Of a stretch of 64,000 nt of DNA, positions 42,120 through 54,045 are shown piece after piece. Position numbers and translations under genes: made by a program. The notes below the pieces were generated by a model, which had not been told where the DNA came from, made no database searches, and saw only the letters and a program-made list of their open reading frames with translations. Positions within the stretch are counted from its first letter, which is position 1. Every line of letters starts with the position of its first letter. This DNA is from Leptidea sinapis (lineage: Eukaryota > Arthropoda > Insecta > Lepidoptera > Pieridae): contig NC_066304.1 of assembly GCF_905404315.1 (NCBI RefSeq), positions 3,720,001 through 3,784,000 on the forward strand, given 5' to 3'.

Positions 42120-43050
42120 GCGCTGCGAAAACTATTGATAATACAAAAAAATTTGTAGAGTATTATCGAACGTATCGTAACGTAAAAAAAAAGTCCGCGA
42201 TGCTATATGCCCTACTACTATAGTTATGCCACTATACAATTTTACATTTTAAAAGTGCCGACAATAATCAAACCATATTCCTCGGTATTAATCCTTACCG
42301 CATTAAATGATTTTTTTTAAATACGGTTTCAATACCTGTTCAATAGAGACAGAAGTGAAAACTTGAAAATTATGGTTGTGTATTTTTGTTTATTTTGGAA
42401 TGGTTAGGAAATAATTTAATACATAAATAAAACATGAATAAAATAAAAAATTTAACACTTCAAAGCTATTAGAATTATTTTACACTAAAAAGTTTATCTC
42501 TCAGAAAAATCAACTTTCATCCATAATTTCAACGACTGTCTTACAAATTTACGGTCAGGTCACGTGTCCTGACGCGATCTTAATATTTAATACCCATCCA
42601 TGAATAGTGCTCAACGCCGCTAACGAAGTCTTCACTTCCAAAAATCTTAAAAAGTTATAGAGCTCACAAATCTCACCACTTAGCGAGCAATCAACAAGAG
42701 AGAAGCAAAAGCTGTGAATACAAGAACATATAATTGTGTAAAGTAGTCCAATAAAGTATCACCATTCACCACAATCTCGTGTCGTTTACATAAACGACAA
42801 TTACCGCTTAGAGTGGAGCCGCGCAATAGCACTTCGGATGACACTTGAATACGCACACACTAATTATGCCCGATCGAGATAGTATCGAAACACTTGCAAT
42901 TCACACCGAGCTGTGAGTTTGTGCAATTTATATGCTTACCAATTTATATGCACATTTGAATCCTAACATTAGTTAGTAGTAGTAGAAGCGAATTGTAATA
43001 AAAATCTTGCAACCTTTATCAATACGTAGACGTAGTGTCTTGTATCACTG
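42120..43050. other. No recognised feature
   Basis: The part 42540-42920 is less AT-rich and of higher complexity (cggtcaggtcacgtgtcctg, gtgtcgtttacataaacgac), as expected for regulatory or UTR sequence, but no ORF, promoter or splice model could be supported. Confidence 0.3.
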
Positions 43051-43054
43051 TCTC

Positions 43055-43485
43055 CAGACAGTGTCTGAAGACGAAGGTTTTTAACCAGTGTTTGTTGCCA
43101 GTGATGACATACGGAACGCAGACGGGGTCGCTAACTATGAGCCTTATGAGGAAGCTCATGGTCGCTCAGAGGGCAATGGAGAGGGCTATGCTCGGAGTTT
43201 CTCTGCGAGATTGTATCAGATATGAGGAGATACGTAGAAGAACCAAAGTCATCGACATAGCTCAGTGGTTGCGAAACTGAAGTGGCAGTAAAGTCCTCCA
43301 CATACCGAAAGACGTAGTGTTGGTAGGCCTCCCACAAGATGCACCGACGATCTGGTCAAGATCGCCAGAATAGGTTGGATGAAGCAGCGCAGGACCGATC
43401 ATCGTGGAGATCTTTGGGGGAGGCCTTTATCCATCACTGGGCGTTTTCTGGCTGACAAAATGTTAATGATGATGAACCATCATCA
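43055..43485 (+). pseudogene. RTE-like LINE 3' end, plus strand
   Basis: Coding sense is the plus strand: VAQRAMERAMLGVSLRDCIR, YEEIRRRTKVIDIAQWLRN and stop, then frame-shifted ...VGRPPTRCTDDLVKIARIGW and HRGDLWGRPL, ending with gatgatgatgaa. Same family as the minus-strand tails at 5471, 9209 and 47035. Confidence 0.8.
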
Positions 43486-43789
43486 TTTGCATCATCATAC
43501 AAAATAAATTATACTTACTAAACACAATCGATAGATCTCAATGAGATGATTCAAAACCTAAACAAATCATCAACAACCAAACATCTATTGATTTCTATTA
43601 GATATTCTATATAGAAAATTTCACATAATATGATTACACCTGCACTGAATGTAATAAAAACGCTTCTCCCTCATCGTGACAATATTTTTGATTCCTTATA
43701 ATCAAATCCTTAGAAAAGTGTCAAGTATTTATAATTACAACAGCAAGCTGTGTCACATGATTTTGTTTAATTTGAACAATTTGTTATTT

Positions 43790-44145
43790 TTTAAAGTGGT
43801 TACCCTCACTTCTGGGATTAATTACACAAATAAAACTGAAAACAAAAATGCGGGGCTCGAACCCGCAACCTCTCGCGTTCCGTGCGAGAGCTCTTTCCAT
43901 TGAGACAACCGTTCGAGTGACGTATCGTTGAAAAATCTTACATGTCTTGTTCAACACTCAGGTTGTGGCTTCATCTACAGGATCTACTTTACAGTTTACT
44001 GCTAAACCCCAATATTTAAGAAAATAAGAAAATTGAAGAAGAAGCATATAAGAAAATTGACTTAAGATGTCACTCTTTCAATTCTAAACAGTAGTTTACA
44101 CGAAGCCATTGTATTGTTTAGATTTGTTTAATTTGTATAGTGTTG
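43790..44145. mobile_element. tRNA-arm inverted-repeat element (family T), copy 5
   Basis: The left end accctcacttctgggattaa, ttacacaaataaaactgaaa leads into a full minus-strand tRNA-like sequence (43850-43920): D-arm ggttgtctcaatggaaagag, anticodon stem CTCGC/GCGAG, T-arm gcgggttcgagccccgc read in part. The interior (cttgttcaacactcaggttg, tggcttcatctacaggatct) matches copy 1 in reverse complement. The right end is diverged (gtttagatttgtttaatttg), as in copy 2. Confidence 0.65.
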
Positions 44146-44149
44146 CCTC

Positions 44150-45300
44150 CGACTAGTAAACAAAATTTTGAGATATTTTCACATACAAATCACCTTAAGT
44201 TTTGTTTAGGTCGTCGTAATTCAATAGAGATTTTTTTGTACTCAATTGAGATTAATATTAAGTCACTCACAATCACAATTTTCTTGTTCACTTCTCGCTT
44301 TAAAGTCACTTTTTAATGCTTATTATCATAATTTGATTAAAAAAAAATGATATTTTCAAAACATGTTTTTAAGCCAGTCAATCTTCGGAATAATTATATA
44401 ACATACTATCAGAAATTGTATCTTGAAAACTAGAGTTAGGTACTCATTGTATTTTTTATGCTTGTGTCGATATATAAGGAAGTTAGTATTACTTACTTGT
44501 TACTTTTATCCATTCTATTGCTTAAGTATGGGTTCTATTTCGACACTAAATGCCGGCGACCTTGAGCGATATGAGTTCACGGGTCCGAGTATGTAACAAA
44601 GCCAATATTTTCAAAATTCTTGCGTCGAAAATTTAACATTTTAACAGGCGCAAACAGTTTAATTGCTTTCAATCCTCATTATTGACTACTAATCTTAATA
44701 AATGTACCAACACAAAAAAGTAAAAGCTATAAGAACAACTTTTATGAGAGCAGTATACTAAACAAATGCATCATGCCGAGAAAAAACTTGTTTAACTGCA
44801 AACAAAACTGGTTGTTCATAATAGTTCTGGAGTGTTAAGTTTAACTAACAAGCAAGCATTAGCAACCTACAAGTAAGACTTTAGGGTATGTGTAACAGGA
44901 TAAAGTAATGTTTATAGCTCCAAATTCTATATTTTCACCACAAAACTTGTCTAAAAACACCTTGTTTGCGTGTTTTCTGCTTACTCTTCGCCTTAAACAC
45001 AAATTATTACAAACTTCGCGCTTTGATAAATTTCCATAGTGGTTTTAAACAATAGCAGGAGACTTAGATAACAGTAATTACGACAGAATTTCAAAGTAAT
45101 AATTGCAAATTAATTCGTATCAATCACGTACCTACCAGCTACTGTTGTAAGTAACAATATCCTACGCTGTTCGTGCTAATTAACTAACAAGCAATTTAGT
45201 ACTAGTTTAGTATTACTATGTGGGAGAAATTAAAACTATGCATCATTCCTAAAAGATGAATACAGTCGAGATAAACATTTCATAGGATACACAGTCAAAT
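44150..45300. other. AT-rich stretch, no gene seen
   Basis: A short scrap of foldback family F (gcgcttttttcggaaatcta, aatgataacatc) lies at 45325-45360. Otherwise nothing recognised. Confidence 0.35.
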
Positions 45301-45359
45301 ATTCATGAAAATTTATTAAATTATGCGCTTTTTTCGGAAATCTATAATGATAACATCTT

Positions 45360-46265
45360 TTGGAAGTTAAAGAATGTAAACAAAATATCAAATTCAGTGT
45401 TGTTAGCCCAGCAGAAATAATTAAAACTTTCAGATCTTTAGGAATGAAAAATACTGCTAAAGAAATATCTGTAAAAATAATAAGTTCATTTATTGACGTC
45501 ATTGCACCATATCTAGCACTAATTTTTAATAGCTGTATTGAACATGGCGTGTTTATCTGACTTTATGAAACATATTAAAATTACCAATATTTAAATCGGG
45601 ACTCACTTCTGACCCAAATAACTATCGCCCTGTTTCGGTGTTGCCGACCCTTATTAAAGTGAAAAAATTATTTTAAGACAAATGCTTACTGACTTTAACA
45701 CATATAACTACTTCATATAAAACAATTTGGCTGTACTAGGAGACGCTAGACTACATATGTAGGCGCTGATGTCACTATGGTATAAGAGGATCTGCACTCG
45801 ATCTTCTGATCTGATTTTTTAATAATAAGATTCAAAGGGTCGATGTGAATGACAGGAAATCTCCTTGGATTCCTCACGGTTGTGGGGTACCACAAGGGTC
45901 TATTCTTGGACCCTTCCTCTTCCTACTTTATATAAATGATCTACCCCACCTTGTAGAAAAAACCACAAGGTGGTATTGTTTGCAAATGACACTTCACTCA
46001 TATTCAAAGTGAAAAGAAGCCAAGTTTTATATGACGAAGTAAACAATGCTCTATCTGACATCGTGTACTGGTTTAGCACCAATATCTTATTGATTAATTA
46101 GTCATATAAAATTAAATAGTCATAAAACTAAATATATTAAATTTACCGCGCCAAATGTCAAAAATGTAGATGCGAATATTTTTTTAAACGGAGAGGTGGT
46201 AAAACCAGTGGAATCTGCTATATTTCTTGGCATTACTATTGATTCCAAATTGCAATGGAATTGGC
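45360..46265 (+). pseudogene. LINE-C reverse transcriptase, degenerate
   Basis: Frames on the plus strand give AEIIKTFRSLGMKNTAKEIS, IDVIAPYLALIFNSCIEHGV, LPIFKSG, GSILGPFLFLLYINDLPHLV, then FANDTSLIFKVKRSQVLYDE and AIFLGITIDSKLQW. The catalytic box reads FAND instead of FADD because of a G-to-A change, so it is inactive even apart from its frameshifts. A local inverted duplication (45946-45954 ccaccttgt, 45965-45973 acaaggtgg) disrupts the region just before the box. It is cut at 46265 by a family T element. Confidence 0.8.
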
Positions 46266-46274
46266 GAATAGGCT

Positions 46275-46420
46275 TCCTCGAATGATGCGGGTCTCGACCC
46301 CGAGACCTCACACGTTCCTGTAGATGAAGTGACCACCTGAGAGTTGAACAAGACATATTATCAAGACTTATGAACTTTACGTCACTCGAAAGACTTCTGG
46401 TTTTAGAAAGTGCTATGTCC
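46275..46420. mobile_element. Family T fragment, copy 6
   Basis: gaatgatgcgggtctcgacc, ccgagacctcacacgttcct, tgtagatgaagtgaccacct, gagagttgaacaagacatat, gactt...tacgtcactcgaaag: left-arm tRNA-like 3' half plus the family interior, with a large internal deletion. Inserted in the LINE-C relic. Confidence 0.6.
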
Positions 46421-46439
46421 CTTTGCACTTATAATAGAA

Positions 46440-46990
46440 TGAAGGCGAATAATGAAGGTATAGTTTTGAACTGATAGATTTGAACATTGTATACAAAGGG
46501 TTACAAAAAATTGCGCGGGAACGTAACAGTTCTTGTCGTACGCCATATTGAGTGGTTATTTCAACAAATGCGCTGAGTTTTTGTTTGTTTATCGATGTAT
46601 ACCTTATATTCAGTGAGTTGTTATTGTCGTAACACAGTTATATTATGTGAGACATCATCATAAAATTGCACTGAAATCACTCTAACTTTCTTGCTAACTT
46701 ACTAACTAACACTTAACTGCATTCTTTTGCTACACGTAAAATAATAAGCATAAATACTGCTCGCACGCGCGCCAAAATCGTCAAGTTTTCTAAGGATTAA
46801 AGGTGAAAATAATTATTTATTATTTATAATTGATGAATAAAAAAAAAAACAAGACAACCACCTTATGTAATTTTCTTTTCTCTGTTTTTGAAAACACACA
46901 TTATGTTATTTGGAGTAATATTAACCGAACTTTTGGGCTTAAAATGAATATTCCGAGGATAATTTGATTTTTATTGCAATATGTATATTG
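46440..46990. other. AT-rich stretch, no gene seen
   Basis: No feature could be supported. Confidence 0.35.
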
Positions 46991-47034
46991 AAAAATTTAA
47001 AAATACAACAACCATCATATACTATAATATTTTA

Positions 47035-47760
47035 GAACAGCCGGAAGACGTCCAATGCTGGACAAAGGCCTCCCCCAAAGATCGCCATGACTATCGGTCC
47101 TGCGCTGCCCTCATCCAACCTACTTCGGCGTTCTTGAACAGATCGTCGGTCCATCTTGTGGAGGGCCTACTAACACTACGCCTTCCGGTACGTGGTCGCC
47201 ATTCGAGGACCAACTGCACCAACGGCCGCTGAGCTATGTGCCCTGCACACTGCCACTTCGCAATTATTTGGGCTATGTCGGTGACTTTGGTTCTCCTACG
47301 GATCTCCTCATTTCTGGGAAGCAGGGAAACTCCGAGCATAGCCCTCTCCATTGCCCGCTGAGCAACAGTGAGCTTCCCCATAAGGAAGTTAGTGACCACG
47401 TCTGTGTTCCGTGTGTCATCACTGGCAACACACATTGGTTAAAAACTTCGTCTTCAGACACTGTGGTATGTTGGACGAGAAGATTTTACTGAGCTTTCCG
47501 AACGCTGTCCACCTGAGTTGGATTCGACGATTGACCTCTTTCCCAAATTAAACCTGTCCATCTGGATTATTTGTCCAAGGTAGACGTACTCGTCAACAAT
47601 TTCGAGAGTACAGTTCCCAACTGTTACAGAAGTAGGTGCGACATGGGCATTAGACATGATCTTCATCTTGTCCATCTTCATTTTGAGACCTTGGGAAGCT
47701 GTATTGAGGCCATCGAGCATATGGCTTAAGTCATCCATGGTCTCTGCCATGAAAAAAGGT
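47035..47760 (-). pseudogene. RTE-like LINE, longest copy (about 730 bp)
   Basis: On the minus strand: MAETMDDLSHMLDGLNTASQ, GLKMKMDKMKIMSNAHVAPT, IVDEYVYLGQIIQMDRFNLG, then a frameshift, SLLWGSSLLLSGQW in place of KLTVAQRAMERAMLGVSLLP, EEIRRRTKVTDIAQIIAKWQ, VLEWRPRTGRRSVSRPSTRW and TDDLF. This is the RT C-terminal third and connection region of an RTE-clade LINE. The RT catalytic box lies upstream and is absent. The 3' end is at gccggaagacgtccaatgct. Confidence 0.8.
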
Positions 47761-48214
47761 TATAACTAGAGTGAATTTGCGGTATTCAAAGAAAATTCAG
47801 GCCTTAAGTCAATGTAATAACCAAGTTTTTTTGGATACGGATTAAGGCACAAGAGATTCGATAAATTAACTCTTTCATCATTAATATTTGGATTGTTTAT
47901 CAGTTAGAGATATGTTTAACTGGATATCCGCTCTATATCCTTTTAAGCCCAATGAACAAAAAAGATTACTTTTATGAAAGTGGTACGATTGCTGGAAGAA
48001 AACCAGCAAAAGGAGATCACAGCACCGTCTATAGTGTTGAGGAATACGTGAGAAAAATATCACTTTTATTACACATTTAATAATATTTAAGCCTATCTCA
48101 AATGGCAGGGATAATAAACTATTTCCAATGAGCCAGAAATTTCTTCTTCACAAAAGTTTTGAGTTTATGAAATTTAGGCAGCGTTTGGGGAATCACTTCA
48201 GCTGATAGACATCC

Positions 48215-48312
48215 TCCGCTACGCAAAGATCGCCATGACAATCGGTCCTGCGCTGCCCTCATCTAATCTGTTCCGGCGATCTTGACCAAATCATGGGTCT
48301 ATATTGTGGTAA
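48215..48312 (-). mobile_element. RTE tail fragment
   Basis: caaagatcgccatgacaatc, ggtcctgcgctgccctcatc, ttgaccaaatcatgggtcta, tattgtggta. Confidence 0.6.
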
Positions 48313-48439
48313 CCAATACTGCATTGGACGTTCAAGGAATAAAATATAAACATAATGGAACCGTTATTATTCCGTTGATATGTTTTCCTGGCTATCTGGG
48401 CCTTACTCATAGGCTGATGAATCTGCAGGGATTTGCGAT

Positions 48440-48600
48440 TGATAATAGAGAGAGTGACAATAACATAATATATTGCAACAACACTTGGTCAGCGTCATGA
48501 AGCAACATCAGTTCGTAAAGGGGCTATGGGGAGAAGAACTGAAAAGAAACTCCCAGCCCATCTTTTAAATCTTATAACAAGATAGCCTATTTAATATAAT
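48440..48600 (+). repeat. Interspersed repeat family E
   Basis: Plus-strand partner of 16965-17110: gtcatgaagcaacatcagtt, gggctatggggagaagaact, aagaaactcccagcccatct. Confidence 0.45.
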
Positions 48601-48609
48601 ATTATAGAA

Positions 48610-49360
48610 TCTTAGGTGGCCTGCGCTCGAAATATCACTAGCAACCAACTCTGCTATAAGCAATTCGACTGGCCTATTGTATTGAAACGTCAAGACGCTC
48701 CTAGCTTTTAAATTAACACGCCCTGACGACAAACTGATAATTTAATCATTACGGCCTTGAGGCTGCTAATTAGATTCAGTCTGCAGTAGTCCGGTATGCA
48801 TAGTGACAAACGTCAACAAAGATAATATGAAAGGATCGCAGATATAAAATGGACGAATGATTGACGTCCAATACACGGACAGGATATTAATTTAATTGAC
48901 AGTAAGTCGGCTATTGTCTTAGTGTCATTTCATTAGTAAATTTGGACGAGTTTTTATGAGTAGCAGATATAGATAAATTACGTTGTGTATAAACAAAGCC
49001 GAAATATTGTCCATGCCACAAATTACACCATCGTAAGCTTCGACTGCTTTAACTATACATTGCCGTATTTACTTCAGTTGTGTAAAAGCACATTTTTGCC
49101 GTTCCGCTATCAGACTACGTATCTTATATCTTTAAACGAGCAATTCTTATATTTATATTTATAATCTGAATATCGGAAACGGCTCCAACGACGCCGATTT
49201 ATATATATATATATACTTTAGCATACCGGTAGTTTCGGGGGCGAGAATTCGATCTAGCTAGGTTTAAATTTAAAAAATGTAGTTTTATCCGTGTTTTAAT
49301 GAGAAACTGCTACAATAACATTAGAATGAAAAGGTAAATTTTGCCACTATATACAAGACT
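48610..49360. other. No recognised feature
   Basis: Contains a short (TA)n run near 49200-49215; no ORF or repeat end was supported. Confidence 0.35.
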
Positions 49361-49362
49361 AT

Positions 49363-49435
49363 AATAGCTCAGATGGGACAGTGGGTGATCCGGAAAGCAG
49401 AAGACCCCGGTTCGCATCCAGATGTCTATTACTTT
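49363..49435 (+). repeat. tRNA-like SINE head
   Basis: ataatagctcagatgggaca (A-box-like) and gaccccggttcgcatccaga (B-box-like) at tRNA spacing; followed by a T-run that would stop pol III. Stems are poor, so this is a relic. Confidence 0.4.
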
Positions 49436-49586
49436 TTTTTGTTCAAGTTTTGTAACCTCTTAAAAATCCGAGCAGGGCTTGGTGGTCCAGGTACCTGCTA
49501 TGTGTATTGTGTATCAAACGTCATTGAGTAGCAGCATAGACTTATAACATACTTAACTTTTAGACAAACAAAGCGATCGTGTAGAA

Positions 49587-49955
49587 CAGGGGTGCTCAAA
49601 CGGTCGATCGGGATCGACAGGTCGATCGCGAGTGCTTTTTGAGTCGATCTCGAGAAAAAAATTCGGTGTAATAAACTAAAATCGGTAATTACGTACGATC
49701 TTATCAAAAGTATGCTCAGGACATGCAGTGTCACGTTTTAACATCCAAAGTCACTATTTAATTAAGCTTAGAACTTTGACATTTAAGAGCAGACCTACAC
49801 TTACCTTGATTTAAAAAATGTATATTTTGCGCAAACCTAATATCTATATCATCGTGACACTCTACCTAGACGACAATCCTTCATCAGAGAGCCGATCGAT
49901 CGTAGTCTAACAATTTTAAGGCAGATCGCCAGCAGTTCAAGCTTGAGCACCCTTG
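49587..49955. mobile_element. hAT-type MITE with perfect 8-bp TSD
   Basis: The 369-bp element begins caggggtgctcaaac and ends gcttgagcacccttg, forming imperfect terminal inverted repeats of about 15 bp. It is flanked by the identical 8-mer gtgtagaa (49579-49586 and 49956-49963), the target-site duplication expected for hAT transposons. Subterminal repeats of gatcgacaggtcgatcgcga type resemble transposase-binding sites. No transposase frame. Intact ends and TSD suggest a fairly recent insertion. Confidence 0.85.
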
Positions 49956-50069
49956 GTGTAGAACATCTCTAACGGAGATACAACTTTAAAAGAAAAGCAA
50001 AGTGAATCTATAGTCACTATAACATATGTTGACTGACAAGACGTAAACAGTGAGCCACGCTTGGAATTA

Positions 50070-50400
50070 GCTCGTACCTCCTCCTCCTCGCGTCGTTTCC
50101 CTCATTACTGAGGGTCGTGACTCCACGATCATCAGTTTCTCCGGTACGATTTCTCTATGAAGGGTATTGTGGAAGTTGATGTTCAGAGAAGATCGTATTT
50201 GGTCTGACCATCTAGGACTGCGTCTTCTGGGACGTTTACCATCTACCTTGCCTGTCACCATCAGCTGTTCAAGATTGCGACCCTCTTTACGAGCAATATG
50301 TCCGAAGAATTCCAGCACCCTACGAAGTGGAAAGTCTAGTTTTTCTCTCAGAATAGATCCGTAAGGCGGTCCATGGAATCTGGAGCTCGTTAGTATTATG
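50070..50400 (-). pseudogene. RTE-type LINE C-terminus (second RTE family)
   Basis: The minus-strand frame from 50318 encodes MLEFFGHIARKEGRNLEQLM, VTGKVDGKRPRRRSPRWSDQ, IRSSLNINFHNTLHREIVPE, ending in a (GAGGAG)n tail at 50078-50092. Homologous to the plus-strand copy at 29560-30012, sharing the purine-triplet tail. Confidence 0.75.
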
Positions 50401-50429
50401 AATATTATATTAACAATTATGTTATGTTT

Positions 50430-50518
50430 TTAAAGTGATAACCCTGCGGAGGTCATGGGTTCGAATCCCGCATCGTTCATAAAATGTTGGATTTCAAATT
50501 TTATTTGTGAATATTATA
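50430..50518 (+). mobile_element. Family T right arm, copy 7
   Basis: gtgataaccctgcggaggtc, atgggttcgaatcccgcatc, gttcataaaatgttggattt, caaattttatttgtga. It is truncated inside the tRNA-like part and starts with tttaaagtgataaccct, the motif normally at the outer end, so this copy is rearranged. Confidence 0.6.
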
Positions 50519-51246
50519 TTAGCTAACGCACACACTGGAAAATCTAAATTGATTACGCACTGTCGGGTTGTGAGCTGGTATTGACTTAGAATACGGGGGG
50601 AGGGGAGGGGGTTTTACGTTATTTCTCCTTTCACCCCTTCGCGCTCGTTCTGTTGCGTCAGTACAGTTTGCAGTTTCATTACTGTTAGGTATGTCGTGAT
50701 ATTTTCGTGCTATCCATGCTTTGTTTTTGAAGATTTCATTGTTGCGATTTGATTTTTATTGTAAATAGTTTTATACTTTCTGTTGTTCTGTGTCGCTTAA
50801 ATAGTACTGCCAGAAAAATAAAGATTTTTTCTACTTAAACCAGATTCTTTCAATGATTTATTATCATAATAATAATAATAATCAGAATCACAATACTACC
50901 TTTACATCAATCTACTGAAAAAATAAATCGTTGTTTATTTATTAATAATAATAATATCCTAGTGATGCTTGTTTTGCAGACCGTATCAAAGCGACGATGT
51001 GACGTCATCGACGACAGGTCCAAAGATAATATAACCTGGTAGTAGGTTTATTTTAGGTCTTTGAGTAACACGGCTAAACTCGAATGCTTCAATCAAATGG
51101 TTGATAAATATCTAAATAAGCTTCATTAATAATAACTTGTTTTGAAATCCTTGGACTTTCAGGGTTTTGCCCGTGTGAAAATTGTAAAGGTTAATTTCTC
51201 ATTTTGTTTGATTTTTATTCATCAAATATTTGTATATAGTTTAATC

Positions 51247-51445
51247 TTTTTTATAGAAACGGAGAAGAAAAGAGCGTACGGGTCACCTGGTGTTAAGTGA
51301 TCACCGTCGCCCACATTCTCTTGAAACACCAGAGCAATCACAGGAGCGTTCCCGACCTCTAAGGAAGTGTACCCGCTTTTATTGAAAGGTGCGCATGTCG
51401 TATCGTCCCGGTAGCACCAGACTAGGTAACTCATTACACAAAATG
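51247..51445 (-). mobile_element. LINE-B 3' end
   Basis: On the minus strand: ttacctagtctggtgctacc, cgggacgatacgacatgcgc, gaggtcgggaacgctcctgt, ggtgatcacttaacaccagg, gtgacccgtacgctcttttc and an A-rich end. Confidence 0.7.
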
Positions 51446-51599
51446 GTTCTATGTGAAAGAAGAATACGAATACGTTCAATTAGTTAATTAATTAATTATT
51501 TAAAAAATTCAATCAATAGCCTTGAACGACATCGCACTGTATAACGTCATGTTTGTCACGTCCCCTTTTCTTATAAAAAAGAAATACATACTGTAAAAT

Positions 51600-51895
51600 A
51601 GCTGACCCAGGAAACGTTGTATTGCCGATATTAAAATCGCGACACAAAAGTAACTATTGATCGTAGATGGGTGAAAATTTGGTGACTCATAATCAAACAA
51701 ATTTAAAAAAAAAGTTAAAAAAAATCGTGTGGACCACCCTGAACATTTAGGGGGATGAAAAATAGATGTTGTCCGATTCTCAGACAATCCAATATGCACT
51801 CAAAATTTCATGAGAATCGGTCAAGCCGTCTCGGAGGAGTTCAAAGTTTAACACCATGACACGAGAATTTTATATATTAGATATAGAAACGCATT
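51600..51895 (-). mobile_element. Helitron-like element, nearly full length
   Basis: The plus strand begins tagctgacccaggaaacgtt, continues tgaacatttagggggatgaa, aaaatttcatgagaatcggt, caagccgtctcggaggagtt and ends catgacacgagaattttata. It is the reverse complement of the 4015-4466 element. Non-coding. Confidence 0.6.
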
Positions 51896-51899
51896 TTGC

Positions 51900-53745
51900 A
51901 TCATCCTAATTTATTCACTAGATTGGTTCTCAGATTAACCAGTAAATATGATAATTCCTCATCATTATACCCATTGTAATTTCCTCCATTCATTACAGAT
52001 CTAATCTGAAACAATGAACCATTTCCTGACACTCACCTTATACATGACTTTTAAAACTGGCTTTTACAAAGAAAATTTTGTATTCGACGCGACGCATCGC
52101 CAAAACTGTTAACACTGAAGGTCATTCTTTGTTAGAGATCCAATACTAGAATCGTCTGTGAATACGATTAAGGAATACGTAATTACAATTAAAATATTAT
52201 TAACGGATTCTATTTCTTTATTAGTTCAGAACTAGTTCGAAAATAAACCTTTTAAGGGGAGGGTTCTGTCGATTTCAAGTATGTAGAAATCACCGTCTGG
52301 ACCTAATTTTTTATAAAAAAAAATTCAAATCTGATTTGCTCATTGTTGTTTTCTTCCTAATTAATCCAGTAATTTTAATGCATGCACTCAAAGACTCATA
52401 TATAACTCCAGCAGAAGAAACACGTTAAACGGTAGAGTGAAATAAATTATAATAAAATAAAATACTAAACTATCAGAATTTTTCTTGAGGGTAGACAAAA
52501 ACTGAATTAAAAAAAGTATTTTAAATACACAATTTCTATTTCATAATAATAACTATACCAAGAAATGTAGATATATATAAAGTACGTTGAATATAGTGTT
52601 AGCAAATACATTATGTATTCGCTGCAGCAATTATAATCCTTCCTTTTCGCTCCGTCCTTAACAATCTCCATTATAACCATACAAACGAAAGTCACTTCTA
52701 CCTCATTGGAATACAGTATAGAACTGTAGTATGGTAACACAATGAGTTATTCGTTTATAAAGACCGCCTTTCCTTGCAAAAAAGTGCATAAATAAAACAC
52801 ACCTTAGTTCATTGGTGCATTAGGCAATGTAACCATAGCCTTACATTTACATAGCCCATCATATTATATTGATGTCTAAATATGTAATATTGTTGCTTAT
52901 AGTAGAAATACTTTTATACGCTGCCGTAACACAGAAAAACGAACTCCTAAAGAATTACTGTACGTTGTGTCTCCTACAATTAACAATAACGAAATAGCTG
53001 CAGTATTGCTAAAATAATCAAATGCTTTACACAAAATGATACAACATTGACATTCACAATAAAGTTATATATTTTTTTCTGAAACACAATTAAAGCAATC
53101 ACGGAGTTCACTTATTCACTACCATCAATTATATTCCTGTTGAAATGAAATTAATTTCCATTTCCGAAACATAGTGTTTAAATTACTTACTTATATCGTG
53201 ATTTACTCGGTCAAACGCTTTGGTTAAAACAAAAAATATACGTCATACGCAATGATGGAAAAGTTTAATAATTCTGAATCATAGCGAGTTTGTTTATGAT
53301 TTTAGGCTTAGTAACTGATAAAGTGAAGATCATTAAAAAAAGGATTGTGTGGTTTTATGAAACCACGGTAAAAGTGAAACTTTTTTTTATATTATAGACA
53401 CTTGACTAAATATTTTTGGAATAATATTCCATGAAGGGTATAAAAATCGCTTTATCAATCTTAATTTTATACTTGTAAAATTGGAATGATATGTGTGATA
53501 GTCTATATACTACACGGTCAGCTGCTGCGAACTATATGCGCCGCCCGATCGTCACGCGACATGCAACACACAGACGAAAAAGTTTGAGACGGTGTAATAA
53601 AAGTTTCACTTTAACAATAAATTTCAAAAGAATAAATGTCATTAGAATGTAACGCAATAAGCATATTATGAAATTGAAGCTTAATAAAATATCCATTCAT
53701 AATATTCTAGACAGCTAAATATTACAATTATAAAAGAACATTTAT
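51900..53745. other. AT-rich stretch, no gene seen
   Basis: Only chance ORFs. A GC-richer patch at 53515-53570 (cgccgcccgatcgtcacgcg) has no frame or known motif. Confidence 0.35.
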
Positions 53746-53748
53746 TTC

Positions 53749-54045
53749 ATGTCACAGAATTATAAATTCGAACCAGTTAATTTGCATTTGGTTTACGTGC
53801 AAAATATAATTGATCAACTTTTTACGTCTTCTTCGTTAGTTCTCAGAATCATTGTGAGTAGGTGGAAAATAACATATAAAATACTTACGAAAGTGATCGA
53901 TATAAAAAAAACACCAAGCAAGAACATAACATTTACTGATAGTGGCCAAGACGATCCGTACTTAATACTTCACAGATATGCTTACAGCTCTGAAGGGGAC
54001 GATTTTCTTACTATTTCGAGCATCTTATTAGGGGTAACGGCTTAA
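53749..54045 (+). other. 98-codon ORF, unrecognised
   Basis: Opens MSQNYKFEPVNLHLVYVQNI and ends ...ISSILLGVTA. There is no recognised domain or signal peptide, and composition is as AT-rich as the surroundings. Most probably chance; listed because it is among the longer non-repeat ORFs. Confidence 0.12.
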
